Origin: Anomaloglossus baeobatrachus
Lineage: Eukaryota > Chordata > Amphibia > Anura > Aromobatidae
Reading direction: 5' to 3'
NCBI RefSeq assembly: GCF_048569485.1
Contig: NC_134357.1
Coordinates: forward strand, 68,195,198-68,259,197
DNA: 64,000 nucleotides
Part shown: positions 57,552-64,000 of the stretch, piece by piece
Layout of the letters: every line of letters begins with the position of its first letter
Position numbering within the stretch: position 1 is the stretch's first letter
Made by a program: the position numbers and the translations under genes
Notes under the pieces: model-generated
What the model saw: only the letters and a program-made list of their open reading frames with translations
The model's database searches: none
What the model was told of the DNA's origin: nothing

Positions 57552-57975
57552 TCACGGGGTCCTTCTCCCATATCACACAATCAACAGAGCGAGAGATGAC
57601 AGTACAATCCAAAGAGCATTTATTCCAAGCAAATCAAAATGGTCCATAAGATAATCCACAAAACAGAGGGTAAAATTAATCCAGGAACACTTATATAGTC
57701 CGGTAAGCGATAAATGTCCAGGTCTCTCTCTGAGAAGTCTCAGCTTCTACCAGAGGATCAATCTTCCTGCTTCATTCTTGAAGTTCTCCAACAGACTGCT
57801 AATCTCCAAGTAAAACAGAGAGCTTAGTTGAATCCCTGGACCCCTCCCCCAGACCTAGGGACAGAAACACTGTAGGGGAAAATTATCTACAGACAATAGA
57901 ATGTGCACATAAGCAGTACAAATAATGAATAGTGAACCATGCCTAAACATGAACCCACACTATCCCACCATCACA
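57552..57975 (-). repeat. 3' LTR of the Gmr1/SCAN-type element
   Basis: 424 bp, nearly identical to 60,066-60,491. Contains the landmark caatcaacagagcgagagat. Confidence 0.85.
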
Positions 57976-58209
57976 ACCTGTCCCTCCTTTTTAATAAGTG
58001 AGTATGCCATGAGGTCTACACAGACCTCTGGCCATCTCACTTAAGTCCATGTTGCTCAGCTGTGAATAGTCTATGGTTCTTCTTGCTGGGACAGTCCATC
58101 AGCATTCCGGTGTTGGCTTCCACACTTGTATTGGATGGAAAAGCTGTAGATAGTCCCTTGTATAGCGGTAGAGTTGGAAGGACAAGCTTCCCTTTGTGTC
58201 CTCCTTCAC

Positions 58210-58677
58210 TCAAACTGTGTTTCCTGCACCCACACATCGACATTGTAGATCTCCCACATCATTTCCTAGGAGAATATCTGCAGGCAGGCCGCTCATCACC
58301 CCAACCACACATTGCTTGACGCCAAAGTCCAGATTCACAGTCGCCTTTGGAATATTCATTTTTTGTCCTCCAGCCAATTCAATAACAATCCCTGGTCCAT
58401 GATGTATTGCCTCTGGCCGAACCACCCAGGGATCAGCTATTGTGAGAAATGCCCCAGAATCACAAAATCCAATGACATCCAGCGCAACTTCCTGTAAATG
58501 CTTGTTTTGATAGTAAGAGGAACTCGGGGCTGTGGCTTGCACCCCATGAACCCCTAGTAGCCGACCATGAGTGTCTGAATCATTAGGCAAGTCAACTTGA
58601 AGGGGTGAGAACTCTTCCCCCATTATGTTCGGCTGTAGAGAATGAACAGGTTGATTTGGTGCAAGGTCATTCCTCAA
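58210..58677 (-). pseudogene. Protease region of the Gmr1/SCAN-type element
   Basis: Contains GFCDSGAFLTIADPWVV, a retropepsin-type DSGA active-site motif, and LPADILLGNDVGDLQC, the hydrophobic ILLGND-type motif near the protease C-terminus. It belongs to the LTR element and is not a host gene. Confidence 0.7.
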
Positions 58678-58722
58678 TCAACCAACAGGGCAAATGTTTT
58701 GTAAATGCCCAGGCTGTCCACA

Positions 58723-60066
58723 TCAATAACATCTCCTCTGCGCCGTACTCTTTCCAGTGTGCATTCTGGAGAAGGCAGTAGGAGAACCTGGGGACAAAGG
58801 CTGGAGGCCATACACTCCAACAGGGGCATCTATGGTGCAGGGGTCAGCGGTACACTCCAGTGGAGGTGGTAGTAACTCTTCCTCAGGCGGGATGGAATGC
58901 ACAAAATGTACTGGACGAGATGGAGGTGCATGCGGCTCCCTCAGAGTCCTTGTGGGACAACTGGATTGCAGGTGCCCAGATTGTTCGCACCCATGACATC
59001 TCCTCTCTGTGATCCCACAAGGGCGTGGTCGGAACTGTTGGGGCCCAGGATTGTGAGCCATGGTTGTCATCGGCCTGTGGCTGGTTGTAGGGGCAGATAT
59101 AACTGGAGAGGGTCGGGGAGCAGGAGCAGGCTGTGGCTTATTGTCCAGAAGACCCCTCCATTGTGGTAGGATAGTAAGGGCCTCATCAGCCAGGGCTGCA
59201 GCTCTATTCAAGGTGCACGGTGTGCGCTCTCTGACCCATTCCCGTATTTCGGAGGGACACTGGTAAAGAAATTGTTCTATAAGAAATACCTGTATAACAT
59301 CTTCTACAGTGAAGGCGTCTTCCGCTCCAGCCATCTCCGACATGCCTGGAACATCTTATGGGCATACATCCTAAATGATCCCCCTGTGGTGCATGGGAAA
59401 TCTCAGAACTGTGCCCTATGTGAGTCTGCAGTGATGGCATGGTACTACAGGACAGTCCGTTTTACAATGTTATAATCCCGGTTCCGCTGTGAGTCCATGG
59501 TACGATAAGCCTCTGCCAGGCTTCTGTTCAGGAGTCCCACTAACAAACGCATCCAGCCAGAGTGGGGAACCTCCATCACAACACACTGTTGCTTAAAGTC
59601 CTTGAAGAACCCATCCACATCTCCGGAAGCCTCATCAAATGGCTTGAAGTCCGCCCAGGTAATCCGTGCAGGCTCTCGGATCACTGGGTTCACACTCCAA
59701 CTCACATTACTTCCTCTGTCGGACTCCGTTGCTTCTTGTCTCCTCTGTGCTCGGCAAGCAGCCTGCTCTTTATATTCCTGAGATACACCGGGACCAAGAG
59801 CTGCCATTTCTTCTTCAAACCACACCAACTACTGGCTTTTTGGGGCACAGATCCCCATCCCCAGTGTTTGTCCGTCAGACATCTGGGAGGGGGTAAACTG
59901 GCTCTGACCCACAAGTAGATCAATTAAGGCTTCCTTACTCAGTCCCTGGTAGCTCAGGCCCAGATCTTTGGCTCTCTCCTTTAGACTGGAAGCAGTCCAG
60001 TTTCTGTACTCTGTTGGTGGATCTCCATTAGGCTGCGCTCTGTTGATCCCACTGCTGCCACCAGTT
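58723..60066 (-). pseudogene. Gag region of the Gmr1/SCAN-type element
   Basis: From N to C: a SAP-like segment (LKERAKDLGLSYQGLSKEAL), a capsid stretch with WADFKPFDEASGDVDGFFKD, a SCAN-like stretch (QFLYQCPSEIREWVRERTPC) and the zinc knuckle CHGCEQSGHLQSSC. SCAN domains of vertebrate zinc-finger proteins are thought to derive from capsids of Gmr1-like elements. Not in one continuous frame. Confidence 0.7.
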
Positions 60067-60491
60067 GTCACGGGCTCCTTCTCTCATATCACACAATCAA
60101 CAGAGCGAGAGATGGCGGTACAATCCAAAGAGCATTTATTCCAAGCAAATCAAAACGGTCCATAAGATAATCCACAAAACAAAGGGTAAAATTAATCCAG
60201 TAACACATATATAGTCCGGTAAGCGATAAATGTCCAGGTCTCTCTCTGAGAAGTCTCAGCTTCTACCAGAGGATCAATCTCCCTGCTTCATTCTTGAAGT
60301 TCTCCAACAGACTGCTAATCTCCAAGTAAAACAGAGAGTTTAGTTTAATCCCTGGACCCCTACCCCAGACCAAGGGACAGAAACACTGTAGGGGGTGATT
60401 ATCTACAGACAATAGAATGTACACATAAGCAGTAAAAATAATGAATAGTGAACCACGCCTAAACATGAACCCACACTATCCCACCATCACA
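60066..60491 (-). repeat. 5' LTR of the Gmr1/SCAN-type element
   Basis: 426 bp. Immediately after it (60,495) the second microexon cassette begins, mid-unit. Confidence 0.85.
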
Positions 60492-60742
60492 ACCAAATAA
60501 TTTTGGTTCCTAATTGACATAAAAGGGGAAAGGTTTATTCTGATTTTATGTCAGATAGCGAGAAAAACCTGCATATGTGTCTTTTTAGAGAGTGTATGTC
60601 AACTTATGGTTTCAATTGTATATTATAAATTGAACGTATAATTGCTGTATATTATCATAGTCAATATTTTTTTGTTTTTTTTTACAAATTTCAAAGTAAT
60701 AATATTTTCCCTTTTCTCTCTATTTTTATATATCTACTGTAG

Positions 60743-60757
60743 AATCCACGACTGTTG
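60743..60757 (+). CDS. 15-nt microexon (linker)
   Basis: Acceptor tctactgtag, exon aatccacgactgttg, donor gtaggt. Phase 1 on both sides, adding E-S-T-T-V. Confidence 0.7.
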
Positions 60758-60908
60758 GTAGGTATAATAAAACATTTTCCTCCTGAAATATCTTCTTACT
60801 GTATTTACAGAGAGGATTTATATAACATATATCCGATAATGTTGTCAAATATCAAAGTAATAACTTTGTCTCGTTTCTTTTCTCTCTATTTTTGTATATC
60901 TACTGTAG

Positions 60909-60923
60909 CATCTACGACTGTCG
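60909..60923 (+). CDS. 15-nt microexon (linker)
   Basis: Acceptor tctactgtag, exon catctacgactgtcg, donor gtaggt. Phase 1 on both sides, adding A-S-T-T-V. Confidence 0.7.
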
Positions 60924-61069
60924 GTAGGTATAATAAAAATTTTCCCCCTGAAATATCTTCTTATTGCAGTTACAGAGAGGATTTATAAAACATATATCCG
61001 ATAATATGTTTTCAAATATCAAAGTAATAACTTTTTTCTTTCCTTTCTATTCTCATATATTTACTGCAG

Positions 61070-61084
61070 AGCCTAATATGATTG
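61070..61084 (+). CDS. 15-nt microexon (linker)
   Basis: Acceptor tttactgcag, exon agcctaatatgattg, donor gtaagt. Phase 1 on both sides, adding E-P-N-M-I. The last exon of the gene that I can recognise in the window. Confidence 0.62.
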
Positions 61085-61284
61085 GTAAGTATAAAACATA
61101 AACTGTCCACTTGAAATGTTTTCTTCCTGAAATTTCAATGAGGAACTTATGCAACATATATTATTACATTTTTAAACTTCAAAGTACCAATGTTTTTCTT
61201 TCCTCTTCCTGAACAACCATGACATGTAAAAAAGGGAGAAAAAGTTACTCTACTTCTCAATTTTACACTTACCCCTGTCTTGGG

Positions 61285-62000
61285 CTACACACAGAACACC
61301 ACACACATATAACCAACTGTCAAGCTACCACTAGGGGGTGCAGGGACTCAGGAAAGATGAAGAGCTCCTAAGTGCACTTAGACAGAAGCCCAATAGAGGT
61401 CGCTAGCACAAGTGCAGGGATAGTCGATGAAGCCAAGGTCTATGATGGGATGTCACGTCCGTACAGAGGAGTAAGCAAGTCGAAGTCACATGGAAGCAGG
61501 GTGTCGGAAACCAGGAGGTCACGTTAGGAGCTGGAGGGGAGCAGAGCCATAGTCAGAAAACAAACCAAGGTCAGAGGCCAGGAGGACAAGTAAGCACTGA
61601 GGAAGGAGTGGAGGTGGGGACATGACACAGAACAAGGATCAGGAGGACAGGGAGGTCATATGAGACAGGATGGATGTAGATCAGGTAGATGAGTACTGGG
61701 TAGCAGGACTCACTCAGAGCAAACTAACAGGAACCAGTTGCACACGCTGCAGAACTATTACTGGCAGCATCTGGAGGTAACAACACCAATTAATGGTGGC
61801 GTGACCTCTGGAACGAGGCATGACCAAACAGGCCCTAACTTCGGAGACAAAATACATGCACTGGCTCTGCAGCATCAGAGCCATGCTGTTCGGGTAGCTG
61901 GACCAATCACTGAGTCATAAAAGAAAATTTCAGACCTAAAACATAACTTTTACTAATCCATATAATAAAATGAACAATAGTTCATAAAAGGTTAAAACCA
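61285..62000. other. Unclassified repeat-like sequence
   Basis: GC-richer stretch with ccaaggtctatgatgggatg and aaggtcagaggccaggagga wording that looks LTR-derived. No ends or target duplication found, and no coding domain. Confidence 0.35.
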
Positions 62001-62199
62001 CGGTTCACAATCGTCTCAAAAATTGGACGACCAACCGGACCAAAGTATAGAACTACTGAGATCCTAAGCAGCACATTCAGCCTCAGCTGGTTTGCACATC
62101 CGTGTACCAGTCTATCAGCACAGATTAGACACAGATATATATTTGTGCTGGCATACGTGCTAAAACCACCTGAGGTATAAACACAGATAAGTTGTCATA

Positions 62200-62900
62200 T
62201 TGGAACCCCCATCAGGGGAACTCACACTGTGTATATTAGTCGGCAGATATTTATAGAGGAATTTAAGAATGAATATATATATTCCTCTCTAAACAGGAAT
62301 GGTCTTACCAAGTTCCAGATTTTATGGCAGGCAATTAGTTGTCGGATTACCAACTCATACACGGGGGGCTGTTTCTCAGCACATCAAGTCCCATATAGTT
62401 GGATAGCCGCAGTCAGGCAATTTAAACGGTTCCCACTCCCAACGTTTCAATGTGGATCATCAGGGGAGTCCAGGTGGGATATCAGCAGTGGACGTCACTG
62501 AAGCAACGCTTCTTTCGTGACCCTCCACAATGCCCGATTCACTATAATATCAAAAACATATATCAGAATAAACGCCCAGGGAACTGCCTATCAGGCCGCA
62601 TTCGTCATGCCCCATGGTTTCAATAACTCACCGCATCCAGGCGCGTGTATAGCCTAATTCAAGCTTGCCGCGCTTGACATCCGGAGTGACGCTCCAGATA
62701 TAGCACGGCGCATGCGCGGATTAGTCAAAGTGGTGACGCGCACTCCCAGAATACCTCCGGACCGGAAGTTACGCGTCACCACAGGCAGCGTCGCTGAGGA
62801 GACGTCACCGTCCTCGACCGATGTCGTCACTTCCGGGTGAGTGGAACGCAAACCGCTCCAGCTACCCGAACAATTGTATATTTTGGATCTTTATTGTATA
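62200..62900 (-). mobile_element. 3' end of a Penelope-like element with hammerhead-like motif
   Basis: A CpG-rich block (62,640-62,840) beside a hammerhead-like motif on the minus strand (62,432-62,471). This is the same layout as at 9.5-10.5 kb. No coding part remains. Confidence 0.5.
62432..62471 (-). ncRNA. Hammerhead ribozyme-like motif with closed helix I
   Basis: On the minus strand: actccc, ctgatga (62,457-62,463), an 8-nt spacer tccacatt in the place of helix II, gaaac (62,444-62,448), gtt, gggagt. The actccc and gggagt flanks pair perfectly as helix I. Helix II is lost or very weak, so this copy is probably inactive. Confidence 0.45.
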
Positions 62901-64000
62901 TTGCTACTTTCCCATCAGAGCCATGCTGGAATCATGACACCAACAGTCCACACACCAAGGAATACAAATATGATATCAGAACCAGAGCTGCTCCATTCAG
63001 TAGACATATGTAATACACACTGGATAATCGATCAAGTATTCCATCCTTAAAGTAACACTAATGCTAGAATTGAAAGTCTAAATTTAACAAAATATAATTG
63101 TTCTCACACCTTTTCTACATATTTAGAAACAGCGAGTCTTATATAAATTGTGCAGAGATCGGCTCCATCTTCAGCCGGAAACCATATGACGAATCTCTAC
63201 AACTGATAAACAGAAGATATCTTTATATACCTTAGTTTTACTTATAATATGAGACCAAACCAAAAGATAAGATTAAGAGAGGGGTTGCTGATCTTAAGCT
63301 GCATTTATACTGCAATTTATACTTCAATGTAAACACTCTGCCGATCAACCGATGAACGAGAAAAACACTTGGCTGTTGGTTGGAATTATTGTCCTATTGG
63401 GGGTGCATTATCTTTTGTAAAACACACTTGCACTGCCGAGAAAGATGGCAGCCTATGTGTACTGAGTGATGTATTGCAGATCTCTCAGTGCGCATCATTT
63501 ACTTTCATCTGCCTGCACAAACAGGCATTTAAACGACTGCCAATCAGTAAAGGTTTACCAAAATTTGGATGTATCGCTCAACAGGTCGGTCAGTGTTAAA
63601 AGACCCTTAAAATGTCTTTTAATATGGTTAGTGTTATTTGCTAAACTTGTCCATGTTATTTTGAGTTGTGTGTGGTATTGCAGCAAGGGTCCGCTGAAGT
63701 GAACTGGGTCCAAGCTGTAACATCCAACCAAGTGGGCAGGAATGGTACTATTTATAACAGAGAGTAGTCAAGGTTTTCTAATCCTGGACAACCACTTTAA
63801 CTATAGGCTTTCTTGACAAGGTCATGTCATAGTTTTGGCCCAGGTTTTTACACAATCACTCTCAATTTATAGCTTTCTTGCACACTGTTTTTGTGATATA
63901 AAGACACCATATTTTATTATTTCATTACTTACAGTTCATGCATCTCTGTCACAGATGAGAACCAGACTGTATATTTAAGTTAACACTAATGCGGAGGTGT
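62901..64000. other. Unassigned 3' flank of the window
   Basis: No CUB or linker exon pattern, no repeat ends recognised. The open frames are short and lack domains. Confidence 0.4.

Larger units (their letters stand above)
57552..60491 (-). mobile_element. Gmr1/SCAN-type Gypsy-like LTR element, internally reduced
   Basis: About 2.9 kb on the minus strand with LTRs of 424 and 426 bp (57,552-57,975 and 60,066-60,491), starting TGTGATGG and ending CCGTGACA on the coding strand. The two LTRs are very similar, so it is fairly young. The internal part encodes a gag-like region: an N-terminal SAP-like helix pair, a SCAN-like capsid part and a CCHC knuckle. A retropepsin-like region follows. There is no reverse transcriptase or integrase, so the copy is non-autonomous and broken, with a few breaks. 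The bases next to the two LTRs do not match as a target duplication. Confidence 0.8.
60495..61270 (+). repeat. Three-microexon cassette, copy 2
   Basis: Direct copy of 56,782-57,551, starting aataattttggttcctaatt in both. It carries microexons at 60,743, 60,909 and 61,070. Past 61,270 the sequence departs from copy 1 exactly where copy 1 meets the LTR element. Confidence 0.85.

Noticed and set aside
63100-63180. Possible exon after the acceptor-like tatttag at 63,120
   Set aside because: No donor at a useful distance, and no CUB or linker pattern.

Overview
This is vertebrate genomic DNA, most likely from a frog or toad. The evidence is compositional. There is a chromodomain Ty3/Gypsy element, Penelope-like elements, Tc1/mariner copies, a dense layer of hAT-like and other short inverted-repeat elements, and introns of many kilobases. 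No bacterial-type gene, rRNA or tRNA was recognised. Nearly all the long open frames are transposon-coded or are low-complexity reading of tandem repeats.

The host content is one gene on the + strand, seen in the middle of its length from about 17.5 kb to 61.1 kb. It encodes a secreted-type protein made of CUB domains, each split over two exons (17,533-17,668 with 17,798-18,000; 51,295-51,421 with 52,502-52,710; and an orphan second half at 29,792-30,000). Between the CUB exons lie very small exons, mostly exactly 15 nt, all in phase 1, each adding five mainly Ser/Thr/Ala residues. I count thirteen 15-nt exons plus one of 30 nt and one of 42 nt. They sit in locally duplicated exon-intron units: about 160 bp at 57.0-57.4 kb and 60.7-61.1 kb, about 0.6 kb or more at 35-39 kb, and a 4.7-kb tandem duplication at 18.2-27.4 kb. 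The architecture recalls DMBT1-type CUB proteins with Ser/Thr-rich linkers, and the micro-exon genes of schistosomes. It is the most interesting thing in the window.

Layout. 1-6.3 kb: pieces of a modular palindromic repeat family, split by a 3-kb array of an 11-bp minisatellite. 6.3-10.5 kb: a Penelope-like element on the minus strand with inverted terminal copies. 10.76-17.11 kb: a young Ty3/Gypsy chromovirus on the minus strand. 17.5-18.0 kb: first CUB domain. 18.2-27.4 kb: tandem duplication carrying a microexon and a solo LTR in each copy. 26.6-29.8 kb: a nest of palindromic modules ending 16 bp before an orphan CUB exon. 30-34.5 kb: short inverted-repeat elements and a tandem repeat. 35-42 kb: duplicated microexon units with a chimeric mariner/Tc1 copy and fold-back elements carrying hammerhead-like motifs. 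44.0-48.4 kb: a hAT-type element with 8-bp target duplication, holding a 30-bp minisatellite and a Tc1 copy. 49.6-52.7 kb: Tigger-like element, microexons, second whole CUB domain split by a solo LTR. 53-56.7 kb: more repeats. 56.8-61.3 kb: two copies of a three-microexon cassette on either side of a SCAN/Gmr1-like LTR element. 61.3-64 kb: repeats, including a Penelope-like end.

Exons were called by eye from splice sites, phase and family pattern. No alignment or expression data were available.
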